Shown here piece by piece: positions 52,182 to 62,187 of a stretch of 64,000 bases of DNA. A program made the position numbers and the translations under genes. The stretch lies in the NCBI RefSeq assembly GCF_002019645.1, contig NZ_KV917374.1, positions 5,168,369 to 5,232,368 on the forward strand, given 5' to 3'. The stretch is from Litchfieldia alkalitelluris. GTDB taxonomy: Bacteria; Bacillota; Bacilli; Bacillales; Bacillaceae_L. Below the pieces are notes generated by a model. The model did no database searches. It saw only the letters and a program-made list of their open reading frames with translations, and was not told the DNA's origin. The stretch's first letter is position 1. The number at the start of each line of letters is the position of its first letter.

Positions 52182-53632
52182 TTTTGTGCTACTCCTTCAT
52201 GCCAATTATCAATAACGTCTTGACTTTCCTTACCTCGTAATACAGATAATAAAGAGATGACAAACCCTAGAAATACCCAATGGAAAAATAGATTGCTAAC
52301 AGAACTAGGACTAATACTAGAGACTAAGAATGCGATTAGACTGAGAATTGCCGCTTCCACAAGCCACTTCGCTTGATTACCCAGTCTTTTTTTATAAAAA
52401 CAGTAAAGCCTATGGATTAAGTAGATATACATAGTCAAATAACCAAGAAAAATTCCCCAGCCAAAGTTTCCGATAATCTCAACGAGCCAATTATGCACCT
52501 CAACCACGTGATTTGTATCATAAATTGCTTGATTCTCAAGATAAAATGGAAGATTTCCAACACCCACACCAAATCCAAATGATTCAATAAAAAAAGCGAA
52601 TGTATTTTTAATTAAATTTAACCTGACCACATTTGACGAAGTACTCTCTGTTGAAGCTTCACTTAGCTGTAATAAGATAGAATATATCTTTTCAATATTT
52701 AGATAGAATAGTAATGTGATTGTTAAGGCACTTGTTATCACGATTACCTTTTTTAGTAAACTCGGAACAATCATTAACACATAGATGATCAATCCGACAC
52801 CAATAGCTAACAGACTTGCCCTTGATTCCGTTAGATAAATCATATATACCGATAACCCACTTAGAATAAATGCTCCACATTTGAAATATGAATTACGACT
52901 ATTTTTCAAGGCAGAAAAGTAAAAAAAGAACGAGATCGTTAAGAATGTTGCAAAATCATTTTGATTGAAGAATACTGCTGTTGGATAACCTAATTTATAT
53001 TCAGGTGCTCCATAAAGAGTCGAACTCGGAAGCTGAATATGACCGAAATGATTCACACATCCAAGAATTAATAAAAGCATGGACATGACAGACCAAAAGA
53101 GATAAACAGCAAACAATTGCGAGAGTTTTTTTAATAAAAAAACAGCTAAAAAAATAAACGCTATTCCAATGCCAAGTAAGAACAAGTATTTAATACCTGC
53201 GATAAGCGACTTTACCCATAACAATGAAATGGTTCCATAAACAATCCATACAAGGAAAAATAAGAGAATTCCTTTTACATGAACTTGATTCCAATAATCT
53301 ATAAAGTTTTTTTCTTTGAATATATGTAAAACAAATAACGTCACCACGGTAATCAATAGCATTCTGTATAAAAATAAACTAAAGAACCCTAAGTGAATCG
53401 TAAAAATGGATTGATTGAGAAACGTAGAGCAAATTAACAAAAACATAAGTGGAACAATGATATTTTTGACTTCTACGTAATAGGCAATAAATCCTAAAAC
53501 ACCGATTATTATCCACAGACTTATAAAAAGAAACATCTGCTCTGTCATGCCCAAGGCTTCAGATACTAAGAATAGTACAGTTAATAAAAAACCTATTACA
53601 GTTATCCGAAGAAGTTTGTGATTGATGACCAT
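52178..53632 (-). CDS. tuaE: Polysaccharide polymerase, TuaE-like (Wzy/O-antigen ligase family)
   Basis: Membrane protein of 484 aa with about eleven to twelve hydrophobic helices and a longer extracellular loop near 330-385 containing VEVHNWLVEIIGNFGWG, the Wzy_C/O-antigen-ligase signature (H-N-x-x-L). Polymerises lipid-linked repeats outside the membrane. GGAG lies 4 nt before the ATG. Length and place match TuaE, although here an epimerase gene separates it from tuaD. Confidence 0.87.
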   Translation of the reverse strand: MVINHKLLRITVIGFLLTVLFLVSEALGMTEQMFLFISLWIIIGVLGFIAYYVEVKNIIVPLMFLLICSTFLNQSIFTIHLGFFSLFLYRMLLITVVTLFVLHIFKEKNFIDYWNQVHVKGILLFFLVWIVYGTISLLWVKSLIAGIKYLFLLGIGIAFIFLAVFLLKKLSQLFAVYLFWSVMSMLLLILGCVNHFGHIQLPSSTLYGAPEYKLGYPTAVFFNQNDFATFLTISFFFYFSALKNSRNSYFKCGAFILSGLSVYMIYLTESRASLLAIGVGLIIYVLMIVPSLLKKVIVITSALTITLLFYLNIEKIYSILLQLSEASTESTSSNVVRLNLIKNTFAFFIESFGFGVGVGNLPFYLENQAIYDTNHVVEVHNWLVEIIGNFGWGIFLGYLTMYIYLIHRLYCFYKKRLGNQAKWLVEAAILSLIAFLVSSISPSSVSNLFFHWVFLGFVISLLSVLRGKESQDVIDNWHEGVAQK

Positions 53633-53652
53633 TTAACTCCTACCCTCTTAAT

Positions 53653-54603
53653 TTACGAAATCACTGCCTCTTCCCTTTTTTCGCTTTGGCGGCGGGAATA
53701 TTCAATCGTTGCTGCAAGCCCATCTAAAAGTTCGAATGTCGGCTCCCAGTTCAATAAGGCTCTGGTTGCCTTATTTTCTAGTAAACTATGCTTAATATCA
53801 CCCTGACGTTGTTCTACATAATGTGAAACTAAATCTACCTCTGCAACCTCCTTCATCGCCTTAAAAAGTTCATTGATTGAAAGTGATTGATTCGTCGAGA
53901 TATTTAAACATAGATTTTCACTAGCTAGCATCGCTTTTACATTCGCACGAGCAACGTCCTTTACAAAGATAAAATCTCTGGTTTGTGTTCCATCACCATA
54001 AATCTTTGGTGATCTGCCTTTTTGAAGGCAATCTGTAAAAATAGCGATCACTCCTCCCTCACCATGTGCATCCTGTCTCGGCCCAAAAACATTGCTGTAC
54101 CGCAAGATACTGTAAGGCAGTTGATACAATTTATAAGATAGCTGCAAATAATGTTCAACCATCATCTTGGTTAATCCATAAGGAGACTCTGGATTCGTTG
54201 GATGCTCTAAGGAGATTGGTAACCTTGTTGGATTTCCGTACACAGCAGCCGATGAAGCAAACACTAGCTTTGTAACGTTTGATTGAATCGCAGCTTCAAT
54301 GATGTGAAGAGAGCCCTTTACATTAACCTGTTGATCCTTGACAGGGTCCTTTACTGATTCTGCGACACTCACCTGTGCCGCTTGATGGATAATATAGTCT
54401 GGATTAATAGAGACAATCATATCAACTACTTTTGGGCAGGTAATATCATAATCGATCGTTTCAACAGGTAAATGTGAAATATTTTCCCTTCGTCCTGATG
54501 AAAAGTTATCAATAACAACGACTTCAAAATGATGATCAAGTAATTCTTCGACAATATGTGATCCGATAAATCCAGCCCCACCAGTTACAATTACCTTCGT
54601 CAT
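53653..54603 (-). CDS. NAD-dependent sugar-nucleotide epimerase inserted in the tua operon
   Basis: Extended short-chain dehydrogenase of the GalE/WbpP type, 316 aa: VTGGAGFIGSHI (6-17), SSAAVYG (S118), catalytic Y142-x3-K146 (PYGLTK), and RYSNVFGPRQD as in UDP-hexose and UDP-HexNAc or uronic-acid 4-epimerases. GGAGGAG before the ATG; 11 bp after tuaD and 20 bp before tuaE, so it is a full operon member. B. subtilis 168 has no epimerase here. Likely products are UDP-galactose/GalNAc or UDP-GalA as polymer precursor; which one cannot be told by eye. Confidence 0.87.
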   Translation of the reverse strand: MTKVIVTGGAGFIGSHIVEELLDHHFEVVVIDNFSSGRRENISHLPVETIDYDITCPKVVDMIVSINPDYIIHQAAQVSVAESVKDPVKDQQVNVKGSLHIIEAAIQSNVTKLVFASSAAVYGNPTRLPISLEHPTNPESPYGLTKMMVEHYLQLSYKLYQLPYSILRYSNVFGPRQDAHGEGGVIAIFTDCLQKGRSPKIYGDGTQTRDFIFVKDVARANVKAMLASENLCLNISTNQSLSINELFKAMKEVAEVDLVSHYVEQRQGDIKHSLLENKATRALLNWEPTFELLDGLAATIEYSRRQSEKREEAVIS

Positions 54604-54614
54604 CAGAACTCCTC

Positions 54615-55949
54615 CTAAAGTGCTTTTGTTAAATCCACTATCTTATTTGTTGCAGGTCTACCAACTGATAAATACGTGTAACCAAGTTCTTCCATCATTT
54701 CTAGTGAAAATAGGTTACGCCCATCAACAATGAGAGGTTGAGTGAGTATGCTCTTTGTTTTTATTAAGTCCAGTTCCTTAACTTGGTTCCAGTCTGTTAA
54801 GATCAAACAAGCATCCGTATCCGTAAGCGTTTCGTAAAGATTTTCAGAATACACACATTGATAACCAAGTCGTTTTTTTGCTTCGTTAATTGCAATCGGA
54901 TCATACGCCTTTACTGTTGCTCCCTGGCTCACTAGATACGGGATAATATCTAATGCGGGAGATGACCTTACATCATCGGTATCTGGCTTAAAAGCAAGAC
55001 CTAGGACACTGATTGACTTCCCTTTTAATGAACCTAATTCCGCCTCAAGCTTCTTTACGAGTTGAACACGTTGAGCCTCGTTTGTTTCCATTACAGCTTT
55101 CATTAACTTAAAATCATAGCCATTTTCAGTTGCAATATGTAAAAGAGCTGCCGTATCTTTTGGGAAACAAGAACCGCCAAACCCCACTCCTGCTTGTAAA
55201 AACTTTTTACCAATTCTACTGTCTAACCCAATACCCTCCGATATTTTCGTGACATCTGCTCCAACGCGTTCACAGATGTTGGCGATATCGTTAATAAATG
55301 ATATTTTCGTCGCTAAAAATGCATTTGCAGCATATTTAATTAATTCTGCTGTTTCTACTGTTGTTTTTACGATGGTTGATGTGAACGGCTCATGTAGTTT
55401 TGACATAATTTGAAATGCATGGCCACTTGATGCACCTATAACAGCCCGTTCCATCTGTAAGGTTTCTTTAATGGCCGCACCTTCTCTTAAAAATTCAGGG
55501 TTTGATACAATATCAAATGGAACTTGAAGGCATGAGTACTCTTTAATAATTTTTTTAATTATCTTTCCCGTTCCAACCGGCACTGTACTTTTTGTTACAA
55601 TTATTTTATATCCGTTTAAGTTTTCTCCAATTGTCTTGGCGACTTGTTTCACGTATGTTAAATCCGCCTCTCCTGTAGAACGCATCGGAGTACCCACCGC
55701 AATATAAACGATATCAGCTTCTTTTATCGCATCCCCTATCTCAACCGTAAAGCGAAGTGTTCCACATTCCATATTCCTTTGTACAAGCTCTTTTAAGCCA
55801 GGTTCATAGATTGGCATAATTGCTCTTTGTAGATTACTAATCTTTGTTTGATCAACATCACAGCATGTTACATCGTTTCCCACTTCCGCAAAGCAAGTAC
55901 CTGAAACAAGACCAACATAACCCGTACCTATCACAGCCATTTTCGCCAT
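54615..55949 (-). CDS. tuaD: UDP-glucose 6-dehydrogenase, TuaD-like
   Basis: Oxidises UDP-glucose to UDP-glucuronate, the acidic monomer of teichuronic acid. 444 aa: N-terminal NAD fold IGTGYVGLVSG (7-17), VGTPMRSTGEAD, ESFA-like VSNPEFLREG, catalytic Cys261 in GVGFGGSCFPKDT, and a C-terminal domain with LGLAFKPDTDDVRSSPA. The start codon lies 19 bp inside tuaC, indicating coupled translation. In B. subtilis the homologue is phosphate-starvation induced through PhoP. Confidence 0.92.
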   Translation of the reverse strand: MAKMAVIGTGYVGLVSGTCFAEVGNDVTCCDVDQTKISNLQRAIMPIYEPGLKELVQRNMECGTLRFTVEIGDAIKEADIVYIAVGTPMRSTGEADLTYVKQVAKTIGENLNGYKIIVTKSTVPVGTGKIIKKIIKEYSCLQVPFDIVSNPEFLREGAAIKETLQMERAVIGASSGHAFQIMSKLHEPFTSTIVKTTVETAELIKYAANAFLATKISFINDIANICERVGADVTKISEGIGLDSRIGKKFLQAGVGFGGSCFPKDTAALLHIATENGYDFKLMKAVMETNEAQRVQLVKKLEAELGSLKGKSISVLGLAFKPDTDDVRSSPALDIIPYLVSQGATVKAYDPIAINEAKKRLGYQCVYSENLYETLTDTDACLILTDWNQVKELDLIKTKSILTQPLIVDGRNLFSLEMMEELGYTYLSVGRPATNKIVDLTKAL

Positions 55950-57139
55950 GAAACATCATTCCCTTCATTTATGATTTCCTGATAGAGTTCCGCTAACAAG
56001 CTAGCATTTCGATTCACATCATAATTTTTTTGGATATGTTCATAGAGATATTGTTGTTGCTTTGATGTATAAACCCCTCCAAAGACAATATCCTCAATTC
56101 GTTCAACCAAGCTTTGCACTGATTTTTTTGCAATTAGTAGATTAGCATATGGCCCGAATAGCTCAGGGACCCCACCAACTGCCGTACAAATAACCGGAAT
56201 TTTTAATGCAATTGCCTCAATCAGAACAGTTGGCATTCCTTCCGTATAAGAAGGTAATGCAAATACATCACCAGCAACTAAATAGCTCCGTACTTGTTCA
56301 TTTTCAACCTGACCTGTTAGAAAGAGCCTTCGATTAAGTTCTTTATGCTTCACTAACTTTTCCTTTTCAGGACCATCACCAACAAAAACAAATGCAATAT
56401 CCTCTGAAACATGTTCCATTGCATTTACCAGTTCGTTAACCCCTTTTGCTTTTGTTAATCTGCCAACAAATACGACTAATTTTTTATCAGTAGGTAACAT
56501 CAGGCGTCTTCTTAATTCATCTTTTGACTCAGTAAACTTTGCAAACTTCGCTAGATTGACTCCTATAGGGAGAACATTTCCTTCTATTCCTGTAAGCTCA
56601 GTTGTTTTACTTTTCAGCCGCGCACTAACAGCCAACACGGCACTCGCCTCAGTTACCGCTTCTGTAAATACCCTCATTGCCCCCTTAGAGTAGTGGGGAT
56701 AGATATTCACATCACTACCATGTAAAGTTAATAACCATGGAATTTCTTTTTCTTTTGCTACTAATCTTGCAGCACCACCAGAGGGCATCGCAAAATGTGC
56801 ATGAATAAGGTCGGGTTTGAGATCATATTCTTCCAGTGTTCTACTAATGCAAGCTGCAATCCTAAGATCTGGTTGAGCCCACCTTAACTGCCCAGGAATA
56901 GCTAAATATCGTGGACGATAAACCTTTACACCCTTACGTACATAACTGAGTTCTTCACCATCTCTTTTTTTGTATTGTTTTTTAAATAAACGAATAAAGA
57001 ATGGCGACTCTGGAATCGGGCATATCACAGTTACTTTAACTCCTTGACTAAGTAGGGCCTGAACCTGTGTTTCATGAAAAACTCCACTTCCGGGATGATC
57101 TGCACTAGGATACACACTTGTTATCCACAAAACATTCAT
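55931..57139 (-). CDS. tuaC: Family 4 glycosyltransferase, TuaC-like
   Basis: GT4 transferase, 402 aa: N-terminal lobe MNVLWITSVYPSADHPGSGVF with HAHFAMPSGGAARLVA and LHGSDVN; C-terminal lobe VVFVGRLTKAKGVNELVNAM, AFVFVGDGPEKEKLV and the E-x7-E motif region SYTEGMPTVLIEAIALKIPVICTAVGGVPE. ATG overlaps the tuaB stop. Adds a sugar to the undecaprenyl-linked repeat on the cytoplasmic face. Confidence 0.88.
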   Translation of the reverse strand: MNVLWITSVYPSADHPGSGVFHETQVQALLSQGVKVTVICPIPESPFFIRLFKKQYKKRDGEELSYVRKGVKVYRPRYLAIPGQLRWAQPDLRIAACISRTLEEYDLKPDLIHAHFAMPSGGAARLVAKEKEIPWLLTLHGSDVNIYPHYSKGAMRVFTEAVTEASAVLAVSARLKSKTTELTGIEGNVLPIGVNLAKFAKFTESKDELRRRLMLPTDKKLVVFVGRLTKAKGVNELVNAMEHVSEDIAFVFVGDGPEKEKLVKHKELNRRLFLTGQVENEQVRSYLVAGDVFALPSYTEGMPTVLIEAIALKIPVICTAVGGVPELFGPYANLLIAKKSVQSLVERIEDIVFGGVYTSKQQQYLYEHIQKNYDVNRNASLLAELYQEIINEGNDVSWRKWL

Positions 57140-58608
57140 ATAGCTCGACCTCTAATCTTTAATAACATCCGTTTAATAGCAACAAAGTTACGAAAATAGC
57201 CTAAAAGTAAGAACAATAAAATATAAACGCTCGCACTTAAGAAAATGGTAGTTATAAATGGTAAGACATTTGAACCTTGAAATAGCAGTGATAATGGTTC
57301 CTTCACCACAAAGGCTCCAATGCTAATGATGATCGAAAAGCTCAACGGTATAATAATGGTCTTGATGTAATCCACCCACTTCAGCTGGATCAAATAAGTT
57401 AATAGCCATCTTCCAAGGAGAAAATTAACCAAGCTTACAATCACATAAACCCAAGCCACAAAAACTAAATTATTTGCTGTAACAGCACTTATCAAAGCAA
57501 TTCCATAGAAAAGGAGAACACCTGAATCCCAGTAAAAGGCTAGTTTCGCTTTTCCTTTTGCAAGGATAATTGAGCCATTAGGATTCATTAAAACTCTCAG
57601 TATTCCTACTATTGCCATGACTTGAATAACAGGAACCGCAACTAGCCACCTTCTTCCAAAGAATAGTGTTACGAATTCTTGGGTTACAGAGATTAGTCCA
57701 CATAAAATCGGAAAAGAAGCTATACTTAACAACTTCGTCATATGTAAATATCCAGTGGTAAGTTGATGATGATCCTGCTGGTTTTTTGAAAACAATGGAA
57801 ATGCCACTTTCGTAATAATTGGATTGATTTTTAATACAGGTATCGTAATAATTTGGTATGCTAAATTATAAATCCCTAAAGCCTCTACACCCATAAATTT
57901 CCCAATAATAATCACATCAAGGTTAGAGCCAATTCGGTTTACTAAACGTGATAATAACTGATAACCTCCAAAGGCTAGCAACTCCCTTGATTCTTTTAAA
58001 TCAAAGTCAAAAGTCGGCTTCCATGTTTTTTGATAAGATAAGAAATAACAAATTCCTTTTCCACCGTAAAAAGCAATTTGCGAAATCGCAAAAGCATAAA
58101 TTGGACTGACTAACTTTAAAAGCACTAACAAAACAATAAAAGAGATGATTGTCCAGCTAACTTCAATTCCCCCTAGTTGATCGAAACGCAAATGTTTTTG
58201 TAGCAAGTACTGACATTGTTGACCAACTGGTGCTATTAAGAAAATAACGGCAACAAGTCTTATTACATTCGTTAATTCTGGTTGTTGGAAAAAAAGAGAT
58301 ATTATCGGCCCTGTTAAAAACAGAGTCAAAAATATAACTAATCCCACAAAGATGTTTAACCAAAACAATGTCGATAACGTCTTGTTGGTCACATCTTGCT
58401 TTTGAATAACAGCTGACCCTAATCCTAAATCAATTACAATTTGAGCAAAAATAATAATCGTAGTAAGTATTCCGACCTGCCCAAATTGAGCTAAACTCAT
58501 GCTTTGGCCTAACATCACAAATTGAGCGATTTGAACGATCGTAATAAGAACTGCTGAAGCTCCAGTCCACTTTATCCCTTTTTGCATTTGGAGCTTAATC
58601 ACTGACAT
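57136..58608 (-). CDS. tuaB: Lipid-linked repeat flippase, TuaB-like (Wzx/MATE fold)
   Basis: Membrane protein of 490 aa with twelve to fourteen hydrophobic segments, from the polysaccharide transport family: GIKWTGASAVLITIVQIAQF, LGLGSAVIQKQDV, FGGYQLLSRLVNRIGSNLDVIIIGKFMG and GIYNLAYQI are characteristic. Moves undecaprenyl-PP-linked repeats to the outer face. Spaced 8 bp from tuaA. Confidence 0.9.
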   Translation of the reverse strand: MSVIKLQMQKGIKWTGASAVLITIVQIAQFVMLGQSMSLAQFGQVGILTTIIIFAQIVIDLGLGSAVIQKQDVTNKTLSTLFWLNIFVGLVIFLTLFLTGPIISLFFQQPELTNVIRLVAVIFLIAPVGQQCQYLLQKHLRFDQLGGIEVSWTIISFIVLLVLLKLVSPIYAFAISQIAFYGGKGICYFLSYQKTWKPTFDFDLKESRELLAFGGYQLLSRLVNRIGSNLDVIIIGKFMGVEALGIYNLAYQIITIPVLKINPIITKVAFPLFSKNQQDHHQLTTGYLHMTKLLSIASFPILCGLISVTQEFVTLFFGRRWLVAVPVIQVMAIVGILRVLMNPNGSIILAKGKAKLAFYWDSGVLLFYGIALISAVTANNLVFVAWVYVIVSLVNFLLGRWLLTYLIQLKWVDYIKTIIIPLSFSIIISIGAFVVKEPLSLLFQGSNVLPFITTIFLSASVYILLFLLLGYFRNFVAIKRMLLKIRGRAI

Positions 58609-58616
58609 ATGCTTCC

Positions 58617-59276
58617 CTACCTTGCACCTTCTCCTGTTAGCACAACCTTGAAGGTTTTTAATAAAATTTTCACTTCAAGAGTAAATGTTAGGTTTTTAAT
58701 ATATTCCAAATCATAATAGAGCTTTTCTTGTGCGGAGATATTATATCCTCCATTCACTTGCGCTAAGCCCGTTAGACCGGGTTTTACTAGTAGTCGATCC
58801 TTAAATCCAACAATTTCTTTATTAAAGATTTCCGTAAACATGGGCCTTTCTGGTCTTGGCCCGATCATTGACATATCTCCTTTTAGTACAGAAACTAATT
58901 GTGGCAATTCATCAATTCGCGTTTTCCTTATAATTGCTCCAACTTTCGTTATTCTGCAGTCATTAACTTCCGCCCACTTTGCCCCGTTTTTTTCAGCATC
59001 ACTCCTCATCGAGCGAAGCTTAACAATTTTAAAGAATTTCCCATTTTTCCCTACTCGTTCTTGAACATAAAATGGAGAGCCTGGTGTCTCTATCACAATT
59101 AAAATAGCAAAAATAACTATAATAGGAATTGCTAATATAATTCCAATCATTGAGAGCATTAGATCAATAGCTCTTTTAACTAAAAGATATTGCTCAGCAT
59201 TTTTTGTTAATGTAAGATTCGAAGCATAAAACATTGACGTTTCCTGGTAGAATTGAAAGCTTTTTTCGGTACTCAA
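58617..59276 (-). CDS. tuaA: Priming sugar-phosphate transferase, TuaA-like
   Basis: Membrane-associated phosphoglycosyl transferase, 219 aa, that starts the repeat by loading a sugar-1-phosphate on undecaprenyl phosphate. Single re-entrant hydrophobic helix (about 38-61), then YVQERVGKNGKFFKIVKLRSM, GAIIRKTRIDELPQLVSVLKGDMS, IGPRPERP and KPGLTGLAQVNGG, the full set of family motifs. TTG start with GAGGTG 7 nt upstream. First gene of the nine-gene operon; a PhoP-box-like repeat lies 120-140 bp upstream. Confidence 0.92.
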   Translation of the reverse strand: MSTEKSFQFYQETSMFYASNLTLTKNAEQYLLVKRAIDLMLSMIGIILAIPIIVIFAILIVIETPGSPFYVQERVGKNGKFFKIVKLRSMRSDAEKNGAKWAEVNDCRITKVGAIIRKTRIDELPQLVSVLKGDMSMIGPRPERPMFTEIFNKEIVGFKDRLLVKPGLTGLAQVNGGYNISAQEKLYYDLEYIKNLTFTLEVKILLKTFKVVLTGEGAR

Positions 59277-59398
59277 TTAATTACACCTCACATGTGTTGT
59301 AGGGTAGATAGAATTACGTCGAATACCTAGATTATAGGGAAAGAGATTAAAGAATTGATTGAGAAGGTTTAAAGTTTAGATGAAGAATAACAAGAAGT

Positions 59399-59414
59399 TG
59401 TTAAGTATTGTAAA
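59399..59414 (-). promoter_or_regulatory. Candidate PhoP boxes upstream of tuaA
   Basis: Minus strand TTTACA-N4-TTAACA matches two adjacent TT(A/C/T)ACA repeats of Bacillus PhoP sites. A fuller set of four repeats is not clear. Confidence 0.5.
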
Positions 59415-59549
59415 TAATTGCAAATGTCTTTACAGAGGATTGTGGAACGATTAACATTTCTATGAACTTAGTAATGTGCCATTCCTGCTTCTATGATTTC
59501 AGCTTTTTCTATGGAATTAATGAGGATAAAGTTAAAAAAAGGCGCAAAA

Positions 59550-59584
59550 AAGCCGGTTCAAAAAGGAGACTTTTGAACCAGCTT
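59550..59584 (-). terminator. Terminator of the CoA-disulfide reductase-like gene
   Basis: Minus strand AAGCTGGTTCAAAAG / TTTTTGAACCGGCTT, followed by TTTTTGCGCC; just after the stop codon. Confidence 0.85.
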
Positions 59585-59590
59585 TATAAC

Positions 59591-60922
59591 TCACTTCACT
59601 CTTCTTGCTGCCTGCTGAATTGGATCATAAACACCGTTATATGGGGGTGCATAAGATAAGTCCAAATCCAATAGATCACCGATTGTCAATGACGAATAAA
59701 GTGCAGTAGCTAACACATCAACCCTTTTATCCACACCAGATTCCCCGATGATTTGACCACCTAATAGCTTTTGGGATTTTTCATTATAAATTAATTTAAC
59801 CGTCATTTTTTTTGCTCCTGGATAATATCCAGCAATATCCTTCGCTTTAATTGTTACTGATTTAAACGGGATATGTAATAATTTTGCTTCTTGTTCTGAG
59901 ATACCAGTTCGCCCTAAAGTCAAACTGAAGAATTTGATAATAGAGCTTCCTACTATTCCCTTAAATGATTTGTGGATATTAATAAGGTTCAAACCAGCAG
60001 TAACACCTTGCTTATTAGCATGTGTCCCAAGTGGTATGTGATCATCCTTCTCTTTAATTCGGTGATATTGAGTAGCGCAATCTCCTGCTGCAAAAATATC
60101 CTCCACACTTGTTTGCATAAAGGCATTCACAGATATAGCTCCGTTCACGCTTGTTACAACTCCAGTACCGTCTAAAAAGGAGGTATTCGGCTTTACACCA
60201 ATTGCTACTAACACAAGATCTGTTTCATACTCCCCTTTATCAGTTTTCACCGTTTGGACAGTCTCTTCACCAGAAAACCCCTCCACAGATTCACCAAATT
60301 TGAGCTCAACATTCTGACGAATTGCTTCATCATGAATTAACTCCGACATGTCGGGATCAAAGATTTTAGCTAGCCTTTCATTTCGTTCAATAATTGTTAC
60401 TTTTTTTCCTAACTCAACAAAGCTTTCTGCCATTTCAAGCCCAATATAACCACCACCAATAACCGTGACATGCTCAACCTTTCTAGTAAGTGACTTCATA
60501 ATCTCTTTTGCATCGTGAATTGTTTTTAGTGGATGAATGCCGGAAAGATTTACTCCCTCCCAATTTGGAATGATCGGGCTCACACCTGTCGCTACTAATA
60601 GTCGATCATACGATTGTTCAAAAGTACTATTCGTGGAATGGTCTATTCCTTTCACCAGCTTTTTCTTTGAATCCACTTGCTGTACTTCATGATTGATTTT
60701 TGCGTTTATTCCATATTCCTCAAACTCCTCTTTTGTACGAGCGATTAGTTTTTCAGTTGATTCAATTTTTCCACTAATCACATAAGGCAGCCCACACTGT
60801 CCGTAAGACATGACACTACCCTTCTCAAAGACCGTTATCTCATGTTTTTCAGAGCCGTTTCTGACAATTTGCATCGCTGCACTCATTCCGGCAGCATCTC
60901 CACCAATAATTATAATCTTCAA
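59591..60922 (-). CDS. CoA-disulfide reductase-like FAD/NAD(P) oxidoreductase
   Basis: Single-cysteine flavin disulfide reductase, 443 aa. FAD motif [17 protein letters not shown] (3-19), active-site Cys43 in [10 protein letters not shown] (the same position as in staphylococcal CoA-disulfide reductase), second dinucleotide fold [17 protein letters not shown], and ATGVSP / AAGDCA motifs. C-terminal dimerisation domain ends [23 protein letters not shown]. Start is TTG at 60922 with GGAAGG 8 nt upstream; the longer frame to 60973 lacks a site. It may reduce CoA or bacillithiol-type disulfides, or act as NADH oxidase; no rhodanese domain is fused. Confidence 0.85.
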   Translation of the reverse strand: MKIIIIGGDAAGMSAAMQIVRNGSEKHEITVFEKGSVMSYGQCGLPYVISGKIESTEKLIARTKEEFEEYGINAKINHEVQQVDSKKKLVKGIDHSTNSTFEQSYDRLLVATGVSPIIPNWEGVNLSGIHPLKTIHDAKEIMKSLTRKVEHVTVIGGGYIGLEMAESFVELGKKVTIIERNERLAKIFDPDMSELIHDEAIRQNVELKFGESVEGFSGEETVQTVKTDKGEYETDLVLVAIGVKPNTSFLDGTGVVTSVNGAISVNAFMQTSVEDIFAAGDCATQYHRIKEKDDHIPLGTHANKQGVTAGLNLINIHKSFKGIVGSSIIKFFSLTLGRTGISEQEAKLLHIPFKSVTIKAKDIAGYYPGAKKMTVKLIYNEKSQKLLGGQIIGESGVDKRVDVLATALYSSLTIGDLLDLDLSYAPPYNGVYDPIQQAARRVK

Positions 60923-61030
60923 AGTTTCATCCTTCCTTTCTTTAGAAAAAATCTTTGACACGCATTTAAACAAGATAATATAAATGGATTTATTATAACT
61001 GCTTATACTATGTGTAGGAGGTGTTCTTTT

Positions 61031-61894
61031 ATTAAGAACTTGTTAGTAAGTATTCTCTTATTCATTGTACCAGTAACTTCAACAAATAATCCTGACTTAG
61101 TCCTTAACTTTAAAGGAGAAACCATAGCCACAATTAATAAGGAGGCATTTTCGTCACCTCTCGTAGAAATTCCATTAATTAATGAAGAGTTGTACAATCA
61201 GTTTTTAACTAAGCTTAATCAGCAAGTGCATCACCCTCCTACTAATGCCATAATTAATGAAAAAAACGAAATCATACCTGGGAAAGACGGATACCAACTT
61301 GATCGACAAAAGTTCACACAGGAATTTATTAATTATTTTTTTAACGATGAGCCTTTAACGATAGAAATTCCAATAACTCAAGTCCACCAACGAGTTGATG
61401 CTGAATTACTTTCAGATATTCGGGTAAAACAAATCGGTAGTTATGTCACTTATTATAATAACCGTCATTCTGAGCGCTCAAACAATATTGTTCTTGCCAC
61501 AGAAGCAATTAACAATCATGTTATTTTTCAAGGTGAAACCTTTTCATTTAATGAGGTTGTTGGCAAAAGAACAAAAGAAAAAGGCTATCTTCCTGCTCCT
61601 ATTATCATAAAGGGAGAGCTTTACGAAGGAGTGGGTGGCGGAATATGTCAAGTTTCATCCACCTTATTTAATGCTGTGGATAATGCTGGCGTTAAGATTA
61701 TTCAACGATACTCTCATAGTCGGAATGTGAACTATGTACCTTCAGGGCGAGATGCCACTGTAAGCTGGTATGGCCCTGATTTCACCTTTAAAAATGTATA
61801 TAATCAACCGATTCTCATCCGGGCAAAAGCAGATAAAGGGAAAGTATATATTGGTATATATTCCTCAGATGCAATCAACTTTAAACAAAACTAA
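61031..61894 (+). CDS. VanW-family secreted protein, probably ATT start
   Basis: VanW-type (YoaR-like) exported protein, 287 aa. Residues 1-17 form a signal peptide ([21 protein letters not shown]). The VanW domain covers about 150-265: [68 protein letters not shown] at 61016-61023 is followed 9 nt after the AGGAGG by ATT (61031), which would give a normal signal peptide. The ATG at 61010 lies upstream of that ribosome site and has none of its own. Role in the cell envelope is presumed; VanW function is unresolved. Confidence 0.8.
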   Translation: MKNLLVSILLFIVPVTSTNNPDLVLNFKGETIATINKEAFSSPLVEIPLINEELYNQFLTKLNQQVHHPPTNAIINEKNEIIPGKDGYQLDRQKFTQEFINYFFNDEPLTIEIPITQVHQRVDAELLSDIRVKQIGSYVTYYNNRHSERSNNIVLATEAINNHVIFQGETFSFNEVVGKRTKEKGYLPAPIIIKGELYEGVGGGICQVSSTLFNAVDNAGVKIIQRYSHSRNVNYVPSGRDATVSWYGPDFTFKNVYNQPILIRAKADKGKVYIGIYSSDAINFKQN

Positions 61895-61899
61895 AAGCA

Positions 61900-61960
61900 T
61901 AAGGCACCTGCCTACATCGACAGTCATAAGACAAGCACTGACTAGGATGATTCTTTCTTT
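61900..61960 (-). repeat. Decayed R1 fragment after vanW
   Basis: CATCGACAGTCATAAGACAA then GCACTGACTAGGATGATTCT matches, with substitutions, the inverted R1 variant at 10722-10860. Confidence 0.5.
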
Positions 61961-61995
61961 ATATAAAAATTCATGTGTCCTTACCTAGCGATAAA

Positions 61996-62187
61996 TAAAT
62001 AAGGGGAGATTTTTCCGTTAATTCAGATTAGAGATAGTTTTGAGGTGAAATAGGGGGATTTTTCCCCTTATTAAAGCAAAATTACCTATTTTAAAGTATT
62101 TCTAGTCAAATAAGAGAAATTTCTCCCTCTAGTTAAGTTATTTTCCATGCTACTTATGAATTAAAGGGAATTTTTCCCTTTATTTCT
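61996..62187 (+). repeat. Four-palindrome intergenic element, copy C
   Basis: Palindromes AAGGGGAGATTTTTCCGTT, TAGGGGGATTTTTCCCCTTA, AAGAGAAATTTCTCCCTCT and AAAGGGAATTTTTCCCTTT at 50-60 bp spacing. Closest to copy B across spacers as well. The 62188-62427 stretch after it holds no gene I can support. Confidence 0.8.
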
